Origin: Candidatus Saccharimonadota bacterium
GTDB lineage: Bacteria; Patescibacteriota; Saccharimonadia; Saccharimonadales; JAGQNK01
Direction: 5' to 3'
Assembly: GCA_020428105.1 (NCBI GenBank)
Contig: JAGQNK010000004.1
Span: 1-39,119 of the forward strand
Length of the DNA stretch: 39,119 nucleotides
Part shown: positions 9,244-17,551 of the stretch, one piece after another
Layout of the letters: each line of letters starts with the position of its first letter
Position numbering within the stretch: position 1 is the stretch's first letter
Position numbers and translations under genes: made by a program
The notes under the pieces: model-generated
What the model saw: the letters and a program-made list of their open reading frames with translations, nothing else
The model's database searches: none
What the model was told of the DNA's origin: nothing

Positions 9244-10966
9244 TCTGACCTAGTATTATAACAAAATCTGCGTTGCCTGGCACGATTTTGGTGTCTGACG
9301 GCAACTGCCCTACCGCTAATGTGCCGAACCTATTTTCCAAATATTTTCTGGTATACTTCTTCTCTCCATTTCGCAAATCGACAACCACTGTCTTTTGAAT
9401 GCCTTTTGTGGGTGCGTCAGCAACTGTGCTGATATTATAGCCGTACGACTTAAGGTCATCGGATGTCCTACTAGCAAGACCAGCAATTTCTGTACCGTTG
9501 TAAACCGCAACAACAGCATTCTCGTGAGCTAGAAAACCGTCTTTCAAACGATTACGGACATAGTACTGAATCTCTTTATAGTTATCCAAACCGGCTCTTG
9601 GATATACGACAGATTGTCCATCAATCATACCCGTAGTGATATAGTTGTTTGGTGGCGTAGCAAGATCAACAGATGCAATCTTGTTACTGGGGATCTCACT
9701 ACCTATCTCATACAAGCGTTTCACTTCATTCAGACCAAGATTAGTTCGTATATGGTTGCCGAAATCACCCATCAACTGGTTTATCTTCAGAGGGTTTCCG
9801 TAGGTGCCTGCGCTAAATATCTTATCCTTGAGCGCAACCATTATTAATCTCTGCCGTTCTGAACGATCAAAATCCCCTCTGGCGCTAGTGTGACGCGAAC
9901 GAGAGAATGCCAATGCCCTTATTCCATTGAAGTGAGATTTACCTTGTGGGACGTTTAGCGTGTAATGCTGGCCCATGAGCCACATATTGCCTTCATATAC
10001 AGACAGACTTTCTGACACGTCAACGTCTACACCACCGACAGTATCGATGGCTTTTGCAAAACCAGCAAAATCAATTACTGCATGGTAGTGTATTGGTATA
10101 CCAATTTTTGACTGGATTATATCTTCTATTGCCTTAAACCCGGCGGCTTCCGCTTTTGCAACCCTCTCACTATCACTCGGACTAGAGTTTGCCAGTGCAT
10201 TGTTTTTGGCGTTAGCAAATACCGCGTTAATCTTTGAATGCCCACCATAGCTACCGGATTGAACATATAGATCGCGCGGTATACTAAGCAGGGCTGCTTC
10301 TTTTTGAATCGGATTGATGCTTGCAATAACTATAGTATCTGTCAGATCGGCACCGTCATGTCCCTCACCGCCCCGACCTAGCAATAACACATTTACCCGT
10401 CCATCACCCTCGCCCCTTAGCTGTGATGGATCGACATTGTCCTGCATCGCTACAGCACCACCACCACCCTGGAATATTTTATTAGCCAGCCACCAAGCTC
10501 TTCCGCCAAAAAATCCCCCAAACAACATAATCAGTATAAGTGCGTGAGCAAAAGCTCGTTGTTTTGTCCAATTCTTGCGTCTGAGCGGGTTAAATACAAA
10601 GAAATTACGAATACGATGCAATTTACCAGGCTTTGTCTTGTTGCTACGTAACCTTCGAAACCTACTGTTTTTAGTTTTCGTATCGTCGACGCCAGTATTT
10701 TGGCTTATTTTTATATCACCACTGAAATCTCTGACCGGCTGCCGAGCACGTGAAGAATTATTCAATTCACGTGACATTTCGCGTTCTATCGGATGAAAGC
10801 CGTCGGTAGACTTAAAGTTACCAACCCTTGATCGCTTTGACTCGTAAGCGTTACCATGCTTTAGTTCAGGAATTTGACCAACTTTTCTATTTGGCGTTGC
10901 TCGAACAAAGCCATCCATAGATGATTGTTTATTTGGATGTGATCTATATCTACGAAAATTATCCAT
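9218..10966 (-). CDS. LytR-CpsA-Psr (LCP) family cell-wall glycopolymer ligase with LytR C-terminal domain
   Basis: 582 residues. The LCP family transfers lipid-linked glycopolymers to peptidoglycan or other surface acceptors. Residues 1-130 form a long basic, low-complexity cytoplasmic region. One membrane segment follows (AHALILIMLFGGFFGGRAWW, about 142-161), then the LCP domain (about 195-420) with the family motifs NVLLLGRGG, DTIVIASI, LSIPRDLYV, INAVFANA and RSRHTSARGDFDRSERQR. Those arginines and aspartates bind the polyprenyl pyrophosphate. A LytR_C domain (AVYNGTEIAGLASRT) ends the protein at about 490-580. ATG 10966 is taken because a TATACT element lies 14 nt upstream. It is divergent from lepB. 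Confidence 0.93.
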   Translation of the reverse strand: MDNFRRYRSHPNKQSSMDGFVRATPNRKVGQIPELKHGNAYESKRSRVGNFKSTDGFHPIEREMSRELNNSSRARQPVRDFSGDIKISQNTGVDDTKTKNSRFRRLRSNKTKPGKLHRIRNFFVFNPLRRKNWTKQRAFAHALILIMLFGGFFGGRAWWLANKIFQGGGGAVAMQDNVDPSQLRGEGDGRVNVLLLGRGGEGHDGADLTDTIVIASINPIQKEAALLSIPRDLYVQSGSYGGHSKINAVFANAKNNALANSSPSDSERVAKAEAAGFKAIEDIIQSKIGIPIHYHAVIDFAGFAKAIDTVGGVDVDVSESLSVYEGNMWLMGQHYTLNVPQGKSHFNGIRALAFSRSRHTSARGDFDRSERQRLIMVALKDKIFSAGTYGNPLKINQLMGDFGNHIRTNLGLNEVKRLYEIGSEIPSNKIASVDLATPPNNYITTGMIDGQSVVYPRAGLDNYKEIQYYVRNRLKDGFLAHENAVVAVYNGTEIAGLASRTSDDLKSYGYNISTVADAPTKGIQKTVVVDLRNGEKKYTRKYLENRFGTLAVGQLPSDTKIVPGNADFVIILGQNEQTRLAN

Positions 10967-10980
10967 ACGAATGCCAATAC

Positions 10981-11010
10981 AGTATATCGTCTATGCTAAT
11001 AACAAGTAAA
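10981..11010 (-). promoter_or_regulatory. Promoter of the LCP operon
   Basis: TTTACT (11005-11010), 18 nt spacer, TATACT (10981-10986) on the minus strand, 14 nt before the ATG. The predicted leader is about 7-8 nt and lacks a Shine-Dalgarno site. Confidence 0.5.
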
Positions 11011-11230
11011 ATCGTTTTCGGCGATTCCTGTGGATGGAATATCATAGCATAATGCTATATAGTGATTATCTGGAACGTAGGCAAACGATTAAGTAACACT
11101 GTTATAAGCGAGGGTAGAAAATAGTATTAGTGATCAGAGTTCAAGACGTTACGAAAGTACTCAAATCTACCTACTAGCATATACGATTATCTACCTTCAA
11201 ATACAAATCACATAAACCAAGGATTCTAAG
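11011..11230. other. Divergent intergenic region between the LCP gene and lepB
   Basis: About 220 nt without a credible gene. A short inverted repeat (ATAGCAT/ATGCTAT, about 11044-11058) is present. The lepB start has AAGGA 8 nt upstream. No clear lepB promoter was found, and nothing else is recognised here. Confidence 0.5.
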
Positions 11231-11893
11231 ATGCAGCCAGAAACACCATTAACAACAGAGCCGCGGAGCAATACACCGCCCCCCACGGCTAGGCAGGATT
11301 TTGCCCGATCCCAACGACGAGAAAGCTGGAAAAGCGCATTTTCTACAATTCTTATCTTGATTATCGCACCACTTATTGCTCTATTCTTAACGGCTTTTGT
11401 ATTTCAATCCTATGAAGTAGATGGACCTAGCATGGAAAACACTCTACAGAACCGTGATCGATTAATTGTGTGGAAATTACCGCGCACTATGGAGCGGGTT
11501 ACAGGAAAGCTTTTTATCCCCAAACGTGGACAAATTGTTATTTTTGTAAAACATGGTATTGAAGCTTTTGACCCTGCCCAAGACAAACAGCTAATCAAAA
11601 GAGTTATAGGACTGCCAGGTGAACGAGTAGTAATTCATGGTAATGATGTAACCATATATAACAGCGATCATCCAAAAGGCTTCAACCCCGACAAGACTGG
11701 TGATTACAAAATTATCAACACTGACGCCCAAGCAAATGTCGATCTGGTTGTACCCGATGGCGAGATATTTGTTTCCGGAGATAATCGTCCAAACTCTCTA
11801 GACTCTAGAGCTTTTGGCACCGTACCAGCCAAAGATATTGTCGGTACACTCGCATACAGGATTTTTCCTATCAACAAAGCAAAATCATTCTAG
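11231..11893 (+). CDS. lepB: Signal peptidase I (S26 family)
   Basis: Membrane-bound protease that removes signal peptides from secreted proteins. 220 residues. One membrane segment lies at about residues 38-58 (STILILIIAPLIALFLTAFV). The catalytic Ser is in GPSMENTL (about residue 75) and the general-base Lys in KRVIGLPGERV (about 124). The conserved box GDNRPNSLDSRAFGTV (about 184-199) is complete. The Pro- and Thr-rich N-terminus is cytoplasmic. AAGGA precedes the ATG by 8 nt. The gene converges on parB, with 43 nt between the stop codons. Confidence 0.95.
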   Translation: MQPETPLTTEPRSNTPPPTARQDFARSQRRESWKSAFSTILILIIAPLIALFLTAFVFQSYEVDGPSMENTLQNRDRLIVWKLPRTMERVTGKLFIPKRGQIVIFVKHGIEAFDPAQDKQLIKRVIGLPGERVVIHGNDVTIYNSDHPKGFNPDKTGDYKIINTDAQANVDLVVPDGEIFVSGDNRPNSLDSRAFGTVPAKDIVGTLAYRIFPINKAKSF

Positions 11894-11936
11894 ACTATTT
11901 GTGCATACGTACCATGATCAACTAGTACTTATTCTT

Positions 11937-12791
11937 TTATATTTTTTCGAAACGACTGAGTAGAGCTTGCAGCTCGCTTTCATTGCCATAATAAATCTCT
12001 AGACGGCCACCTTTTGCAGTACGCTTCACTGTGACTTTTGTGTGCAATCTTTGGCTTAATGATTTTGTTTGAGGTGTTTCAACCACTGTCGATTTCTTTG
12101 CTACTTTTGCATCTGCACCTTTTTTGACACTCGTAACGAACTGCTCAGCCTGTCGGACTGTCCATTCATGCCGGATGATATATGCAAGTAATTCAGACTG
12201 TTTTGTATCATCACCTTTTAGGGCCAATATCGATCTAGCGTGGCCTTCGGTGATCAATTCTTCTTGCAGAGCCTTATACGCATCTTTCGGCAACTTCAAT
12301 AGACGTACCGTATTATGGACAGTAGACACGGCCTTACCTAAACGTTCGGCAATTGATTGATAACTAAGATTAAATTGTTGGTGAAGTCTTTCGATGGAAA
12401 GTGCCTGTTCCAGAGGTGATAAATCAACACGCTGGACATTTTCCAAGAGCGCAACCTCTAATTGCTCTAGCTCCTCGCGCTTGCGGATAATCGCTGGAAT
12501 CGAATTAAGACCAGCTATTCGTGCAGCGCGCCACCGCCTCTCGCCAGCAACCAAAATATATTTTTTACCTTTTGGTGAAACAATAATTGGCTGAACAATA
12601 CCAAAATGGGCAATAGAATTCGCTAAACCCTCTAGCGACTTAGTGTCAAAGGTTCTGCGTGGTTGATCCGGATTTGGCTCGATATCATCAATGAATACAT
12701 TTTTTATTCGATCGTTATCCTCTGTCAGAATTGTTTTGTCAAAATCTGTCGGCATTAATACATCAAGACCCTTGCCTAGTCCCTTACTCAC
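11937..12791 (-). CDS. parB: Chromosome partitioning protein ParB
   Basis: CTP-dependent clamp that loads at parS centromere sites near the replication origin. 284 residues. The N-terminal GKGLDVL is the usual ParA-contact peptide. The CTP-binding core has PNPDQPRRTF and GERRWRAAR (about residues 97-105). The helix-turn-helix is in SIAERLGKAVSTVHNTVRLL (about 146-165), and the C-terminal dimer domain follows a basic linker. It starts at GTG 12791, inside the end of parA (8-nt overlap), so the pair is translationally coupled. No convincing parS was found in the window. Confidence 0.95.
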   Translation of the reverse strand: MSKGLGKGLDVLMPTDFDKTILTEDNDRIKNVFIDDIEPNPDQPRRTFDTKSLEGLANSIAHFGIVQPIIVSPKGKKYILVAGERRWRAARIAGLNSIPAIIRKREELEQLEVALLENVQRVDLSPLEQALSIERLHQQFNLSYQSIAERLGKAVSTVHNTVRLLKLPKDAYKALQEELITEGHARSILALKGDDTKQSELLAYIIRHEWTVRQAEQFVTSVKKGADAKVAKKSTVVETPQTKSLSQRLHTKVTVKRTAKGGRLEIYYGNESELQALLSRFEKI

Positions 12792-13539
12792 GGCTTATCA
12801 CCTCCTTAGCTAGTTGCTTGTATGACCTAGCACCCTTAGACCATCTGTCATGTTCTGATATCGGCTTGCCATGACTCGGCGCTTCCGCCAACCTTACATT
12901 CCTAGGGATAATGGTCTTAAATAGCTTGCTCCCAAAATGCTTTTTTAGCTCATTGTATACTTGTTCAGACAGGCTAGTCCGACTATCGAACATAGTAACT
13001 ACGACACCCATAAGCTCTAGATCCGTGTTCAAGCCTCTTCTTATTCTCTGCATTACAGAAAGTAACTGGCTCAGACCCTCTAGTGCGTAATACTCTGCTT
13101 GTACTGGTATCAGCAGATATCTTGCAGCCGATAATGCGTTTACCGTTAGTAGACCTAAAGAAGGTGGGCAATCGATCAGTACATAATCATAATCCAGTCT
13201 TTGTATGACACGACCGAGCAACAGCTCTCGATTTGTTTTACTCACCAACTCAACTTCTGCCGCAGCAAGAGATGTATTTGTTGGAATAATATTCAGATTT
13301 GGTACTTCAGTTTCGATAATCGCCGTCGCAACTTCACTAGGCCTAAACAGTATGTCGTAGCTAGTTGTTTCGACGGATTCTTTCGCTATACCTAACCCAC
13401 TCGAAGCGTTACCCTGAGGATCAAAATCAATTATTAATACTTGCTTACCTGCCTTCGCCAGATAAGCACCCAAATTTATAGCCGTAGTGGTCTTACCAAC
13501 TCCACCCTTCTGATTTAGTATTGCAATAACTTTTGACAC
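12784..13539 (-). CDS. parA: Chromosome partitioning ATPase ParA (Soj)
   Basis: Deviant-Walker-A ATPase that positions ParB-bound origins on the nucleoid. 251 residues. The motif KGGVGKTT is at about residues 10-17, with the signature lysine at the first position. Switch I (DFDPQGNASSGLG) and Walker B (YVLIDCPPSLGLLTVNAL) are intact. There is no N-terminal DNA-binding extension, so it is chromosomal Soj-type rather than plasmid type Ia. The start is GTG 13539, with GAGGA 11 nt upstream. parB overlaps its 3' end. Confidence 0.95.
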   Translation of the reverse strand: MSKVIAILNQKGGVGKTTTAINLGAYLAKAGKQVLIIDFDPQGNASSGLGIAKESVETTSYDILFRPSEVATAIIETEVPNLNIIPTNTSLAAAEVELVSKTNRELLLGRVIQRLDYDYVLIDCPPSLGLLTVNALSAARYLLIPVQAEYYALEGLSQLLSVMQRIRRGLNTDLELMGVVVTMFDSRTSLSEQVYNELKKHFGSKLFKTIIPRNVRLAEAPSHGKPISEHDRWSKGARSYKQLAKEVISRE

Positions 13540-13673
13540 TATCTATTTTTCCTCGACTCAATACCTTAAGGTTATCATCTCACAAGACTATTAACAATAT
13601 TCGGCCGATATCTGCAGCCATGTCTATAGTCTCATGATCTTGTAATGACAAGGTTGGCGATTGCAAAATGAAA

Positions 13674-13705
13674 CTGGCACCCAATTACTAAGCATTGGGT
13701 GCCAG
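13674..13705 (-). terminator. Intrinsic terminator or stable hairpin
   Basis: A perfect 12-bp stem (CTGGCACCCAAT with its complement) and an 8-nt loop. On the minus strand it is followed by TTTCATTTT, so it most likely ends a leftward transcript coming from the 13746-13954 region. Confidence 0.65.
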
Positions 13706-13745
13706 CATGGACCATACTGACGTGTTGATCTACTAAATGTCAGTA

Positions 13746-13931
13746 CTAGTTTGGCATGTGTGTTTTTAATTTTGGAGTTTTGTATCTATCCAAGGCAAAG
13801 CCTTCGATGCCTGGGTCGTTAGGTATTTTACCTAACAGATACTTGACCCATAGACAGTATGCAACGCTACGAACACCCAAGCAAGTACTAAATGAATAAA
13901 TTTTACACTCTGATAAAATGTAAAATCTCAT
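13746..13931 (-). CDS. Doubtful small ORF (61 codons), possibly part of a structured RNA or a gene remnant
   Basis: A 61-codon frame with a -10-like TATAAT (13949-13954) 17 nt before its ATG and a strong hairpin terminator 40 nt after its stop. The second half (GKIPNDPGIEGFALDRYKTPKLK) looks protein-like but is not recognised. Against coding, the same bases contain nested inverted repeats: GTTAGGTA with TACCTAAC inside GGGTC...GACCC (about 13812-13850), and AAGGC with GCCTT (about 13792-13804). It could be a small protein, a decayed gene or a non-coding RNA, and the sequence alone does not decide. Confidence 0.3.
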   Translation of the reverse strand: MRFYILSECKIYSFSTCLGVRSVAYCLWVKYLLGKIPNDPGIEGFALDRYKTPKLKTHMPN

Positions 13932-14180
13932 AACATTTTTGTTGCAATATTATAGTTTTTCGTTGTGTTTTTAATAACTTTTGTACATTATAACCTGTTT
14001 ATATTACATATTAGGCACAGGAATGAGAAATTTAACGCGATGACTGTAGGCATTAGTACAACAACAACAATTTATATTACGAATTCTATCTAAAATTATC
14101 CACAGCCAGCTGTTGCCTATAGTAGCTATCCGAAGATGTCCGCCAGAGTTATCGCTCAGGATGCCAGAGCGACAATAAAA
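13932..14180. other. AT-rich non-coding stretch with a DnaA-box sequence
   Basis: No gene is seen. The sequence is markedly AT-rich and carries a perfect TTATCCACA (14096-14104). The decamer TTTATATTAC occurs twice (13998-14007 and 14071-14080), and a TCGCTC/GAGCGA hairpin lies at about 14152-14172. Several TATAAT-like hexamers occur on the minus strand. Closeness to parAB makes an origin-related function conceivable, but one DnaA box is weak evidence. Confidence 0.35.
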
Positions 14181-14208
14181 AGAGAGTTCATTTACGAATG
14201 AACTCTCT
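14177..14208 (-). terminator. rplU terminator
   Basis: The 10-bp stem GAGAGTTCAT/ATGAACTCTC has a 6-nt loop and is followed on the minus strand by TTTTTATT. It lies just after the rplU stop codon. Confidence 0.8.
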
Positions 14209-14227
14209 TCTCTCGCATATACCCAAG

Positions 14228-14536
14228 TTACGCGATCTTCGAGATTCGCAACACTGTATAACGTTGCCTATGTCCACGGACTTTGCGTACGCGCTTTTTT
14301 GGTTTGTAGCGGATGGCTGTTACTTTATCACCCTGAACGTTATCAGATACAACTTCAGCGGTCACCTTAGCGCCTTTGATCTCGGGGGTACCGACAGTTA
14401 TCTTATCTCCGTCTATGACAAGAAGGGGGACAAAAGTAGCAGTTTTACCTTCTTGCTTCAATAGCTCGACTTCAATGGTCTCACCTTCTGCAACTAGGTA
14501 CTGCTTGCCACCTGTTGCAATTACAGCTTTTTTCAT
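14228..14536 (-). CDS. rplU: 50S ribosomal protein bL21
   Basis: 102 residues, the standard length. It binds 23S rRNA in the large subunit. Family features are the N-terminal KAVIATGGKQYLVAEGETI, the central VLLVIDGDKITVGTPEIKGAKV and the basic C-terminal KPKKRVRKVRGHRQRYTVLRI. It has its own promoter inside the end of ileS and its own terminator, so it is a single-gene unit. In many bacteria rpmA (bL27) follows directly; here it does not. Confidence 0.97.
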   Translation of the reverse strand: MKKAVIATGGKQYLVAEGETIEVELLKQEGKTATFVPLLVIDGDKITVGTPEIKGAKVTAEVVSDNVQGDKVTAIRYKPKKRVRKVRGHRQRYTVLRISKIA

Positions 14537-14577
14537 TACTATTATTACTTTCTGCTTAGAAAATGAATTACCGATAG

Positions 14578-14606
14578 AGTTTAACAGAGATAGGATACTT
14601 TGTCAA
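14578..14606 (-). promoter_or_regulatory. rplU promoter
   Basis: On the minus strand a perfect TTGACA (14601-14606), a 17-nt spacer and TAAACT (14578-14583), with a TGT extension just before the -10. The predicted leader is about 35 nt. Confidence 0.7.
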
Positions 14607-14614
14607 AGCATGAT

Positions 14615-17551
14615 TCAGTGAAGCTTGGCTATGCAAATCACTAGGTCTTCAGTATCGACTTTTGCAGCCGTCTTAAACCCGTCCAGCTCATGAACAAACT
14701 CAATAGCCAAGGTTTCTGACTTAATCGTCTCCAAATGTTCATCTATCGCACTTCGCAAATTAGAACTATCAGTAGTAAGACTCAGCCTAATTCGATCATC
14801 GACCTCTAATCCAGCACTCTTCCGTGCACTCTGAATATTTCGAACCACTTCTCGCATGAGACCTTCTCTCTTGAGTTCTGGTGTGATATTCATATCCAGA
14901 GATATGTCATTACCAGTATCATTCACAGTCTTTACATTAAGTTCATCTAGAACAATCGGCAGAAGCTCTTCAAAATCTTCCCCAAGTTGGTCAACAAAAC
15001 CAGGCACACTGATGCTTGAGAGAGGTTGTCGCACCTTGATGCCAGCAGCAGCCCTTTGGCTGAGACCATCATTAATAACCTCCCTAATGTATGACATTCT
15101 CTTGATTACTATATCATCTACCTTACCCAGCTTCGGCCAATCTAGCAAATGCACTGACTCAGCCTCCCCGTCGAGTTTTTGGTACAATTCTTCGGCCAAG
15201 AATGGCGTAAAGGGAGCCAGAGTTATAGATAACCTCAGAAGAACGTAGTGTAACGTCTTGTATGCATCGGCCTTGTCACTGTCATCTTCGCTCTTCCAGA
15301 AGCGACGACGGCTACGGCGTACGTACCAGTTGCTTGCGTCTTCTATAAGCGGCAAGATGTCGCTCAGTGCTTCGGGGATGTTATAGTCATACATGTGACG
15401 CATGACGTGTTGATTGAGTTGGTGGACACGGCTGATAATCCACTTATCAAGCGGGTTTGTGACGACTTCTGGATTGAGGGTAGATTGCTCAGTGGCGTCA
15501 AATTCCCAGCCGTCGACCTCGGCATACATGGTAAAGAAATCGTACATGTTCCATATCATGGTCAGCTTACGTGCCACATCGCCGACATCTTTGTCGTGCA
15601 GTGCGAAATCTTCGCCTTTAAGCAACGGGCTGCTGAGCAACAAAAAACGCAGACTGTCGGCACTAAACTTATCCATCAGCTCATTAGGGTCAGTGTAGTT
15701 ACCAAGACTTTTGCTCATCTTGCGACCATCGTTGCCAGCCAACACACCAGTAGTGATGACGTTGTTAAAGGCGTGTTCACCAAACAAGGCCGTATTTACA
15801 GCATGAACATAGTAAAACCAAGCCCGAACTTGGCCAACATACTCAACAATAAAATCGGCTGGGTAATTTTGCTCAAATTTATCTTTGTTTTCAAACGGAT
15901 AGTGTAGTTGAGCAAATGGCATGCTGCCGCTTTCGAACCAACAGTCGAGGACTTTGTCGACACGCGTAAATTTCTCGCCGTCAACTTCAAAGGTGATATC
16001 GTCAACCCATGGACGATGATAATCGTCGAGCTCAACGCCACTGAGGTCTTTTAACTCCGCATAGCTACCGATGACTCTGACAGTGCCCCGGTCACCTTTC
16101 CAGACCGGCATAGCGGTCGCCCAAAAGCGATCGCGACTAAGGTTCCAGTCGGGGGCTTGCTCAATGTTTTTGGCGAAACGACCATGCTTAAGATGCTCAG
16201 GGAACCAGTTGATGTTTTCGTTTTGTTCGAGCATTAGTGGCTTAGAGCCCTGGATGTCAAAGAACCAGCTCGGAATCGCTCGATACATTATGCGCTGGCC
16301 GCTGCGTGGGTTGAACGGATATTCGTGACGAATGTATTCTATTTTCCAGGCAATACCTTTTTCGATCAGGTCTTTAGCAATGCGCTTGTTATTGTCCCAA
16401 ACTTCGAGACCTTTGTAATTGGTGTCGGTGTAGTAGCCGTTGTCATCGATAACGTGAAATGCATCGATACCATAAATTTTGGCGAGATTAAAGTCGTCTT
16501 CCCCGTAAGCTGGCGCAATATGAACAATTCCTGTACCAGATTTGTGTGACACGAAATCGGCGGCGTAAACCTTGTGAATTGCATCGCTATCTGGCCAGGT
16601 GCTACCGGTGTTGAGTGGCTCATAGCTCTTGCCGACCAGTTCACTGCCGGGTAACTCTCTGACGACTTTGTAGTCGATCAGCTTGTTTCTATCGTCTTTG
16701 AGAACACGATCGAGGGCTTCTTGAGCGATAATGAGCTTGTCGTCACCGACTTCGACTTCGCAGTAAGTCAACTCAGGACTGACGGCTAGCATGAGATTGG
16801 CCGGCAGTGTCCACGGAGTTGTCGTCCAGGCGAGAATATGCACGTCGCTACCGATCAGCTTAAACTTGGTATACAAACTCGGGTCTGTCACGGTCTGGTA
16901 AGCATCGTTGTCCATAGTGACCTCGTTTTTGCTGACCGGCGTGGCAAACTTGGTGTCAAACATCAGCACCTTTTCGCCTTCGTAGATTTTGCCTTTTTCA
17001 TATAGCTCTTTAAATGCCCACCAGACGCTTTCCATGAAATTTTTGTCCATGGTTTTGTAAGCGCCGCTGAAGTCTACCCAGCGACCAATCCTGTCAACGA
17101 CATCTTCCCAGGTAGCGGCATTGGCAACCATCGATTCACGGGCTTTGTTGATATATCTTTCAAGACCAATCGTCGGCAGTATATTCCCATCTTTGTCAAG
17201 CGGCGCAGTGGCATTATTGCCAGTAGCAATTTGCCTACGATCGGTGATGCCGAGTTGTTTTTCGACAAAGTTTTCGGCCGGCAAACCATGTGTATCCCAA
17301 CCCCACACCCGCTCGACACGCTTGCCTTTCATCGTCCAGTAGCGTGGTACAGTATCTTTGACGATCGAGCTGAGGAGTGTGCCGTGATGTGGCACGCCTG
17401 TGATAAACGGTGGCCCGTCATAAAACACATAAGCGTCACTAGCTGGTCGCTGGTCTACAGACTTCTCAAAAGTTTTGTTTTCCTTCCAGCGCTTCGCCCA
17501 ATCTTTTTCATATTCTAACGCTCGTCTTCTCGTACCGTGCTTAAATTTCAT
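14615..17551 (-). CDS. ileS: Isoleucyl-tRNA synthetase
   Basis: Charges tRNA-Ile with isoleucine in the cytoplasm. 978 residues. The HIGH motif appears as HHGT in PFITGVPHHGTLL (about residues 48-60). The CP1 editing domain follows, with THGLPAE and TTTPWTLPANL. The KMSKS motif is in GRKMSKSLGNY (about 608-618), and the anticodon-binding helical domain is at about 700-850. The start ATG overlaps the stop of the phosphatase gene (17548-17551), with AAGGAG 7 nt upstream. Expression is expected to depend on the T-box leader about 800 nt upstream, so uncharged tRNA-Ile should raise it. Confidence 0.97.
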   Translation of the reverse strand: MKFKHGTRRRALEYEKDWAKRWKENKTFEKSVDQRPASDAYVFYDGPPFITGVPHHGTLLSSIVKDTVPRYWTMKGKRVERVWGWDTHGLPAENFVEKQLGITDRRQIATGNNATAPLDKDGNILPTIGLERYINKARESMVANAATWEDVVDRIGRWVDFSGAYKTMDKNFMESVWWAFKELYEKGKIYEGEKVLMFDTKFATPVSKNEVTMDNDAYQTVTDPSLYTKFKLIGSDVHILAWTTTPWTLPANLMLAVSPELTYCEVEVGDDKLIIAQEALDRVLKDDRNKLIDYKVVRELPGSELVGKSYEPLNTGSTWPDSDAIHKVYAADFVSHKSGTGIVHIAPAYGEDDFNLAKIYGIDAFHVIDDNGYYTDTNYKGLEVWDNNKRIAKDLIEKGIAWKIEYIRHEYPFNPRSGQRIMYRAIPSWFFDIQGSKPLMLEQNENINWFPEHLKHGRFAKNIEQAPDWNLSRDRFWATAMPVWKGDRGTVRVIGSYAELKDLSGVELDDYHRPWVDDITFEVDGEKFTRVDKVLDCWFESGSMPFAQLHYPFENKDKFEQNYPADFIVEYVGQVRAWFYYVHAVNTALFGEHAFNNVITTGVLAGNDGRKMSKSLGNYTDPNELMDKFSADSLRFLLLSSPLLKGEDFALHDKDVGDVARKLTMIWNMYDFFTMYAEVDGWEFDATEQSTLNPEVVTNPLDKWIISRVHQLNQHVMRHMYDYNIPEALSDILPLIEDASNWYVRRSRRRFWKSEDDSDKADAYKTLHYVLLRLSITLAPFTPFLAEELYQKLDGEAESVHLLDWPKLGKVDDIVIKRMSYIREVINDGLSQRAAAGIKVRQPLSSISVPGFVDQLGEDFEELLPIVLDELNVKTVNDTGNDISLDMNITPELKREGLMREVVRNIQSARKSAGLEVDDRIRLSLTTDSSNLRSAIDEHLETIKSETLAIEFVHELDGFKTAAKVDTEDLVICIAKLH

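Noticed and set aside
10743-10778. Two CACGTG cores 21 bp apart, thought of as parS-like ParB sites
   Set aside because: The flanks match the parS consensus poorly, they lie inside the LCP coding region, and CACGTG occurs elsewhere in the window (for example near 30285 and 31791) at about the chance rate.
13600-14220. tmRNA, RNase P RNA, SRP RNA or 6S RNA in the gene-poor stretch
   Set aside because: None of the conserved cores, such as the tmRNA TTCGA end, the RNase P ACAGAA region or the SRP GGAAGCA loop, could be located.
15395-15907. 170-codon open frame on the plus strand within ileS
   Set aside because: It is antisense to highly conserved ileS catalytic sequence and its product has no domain-like features.
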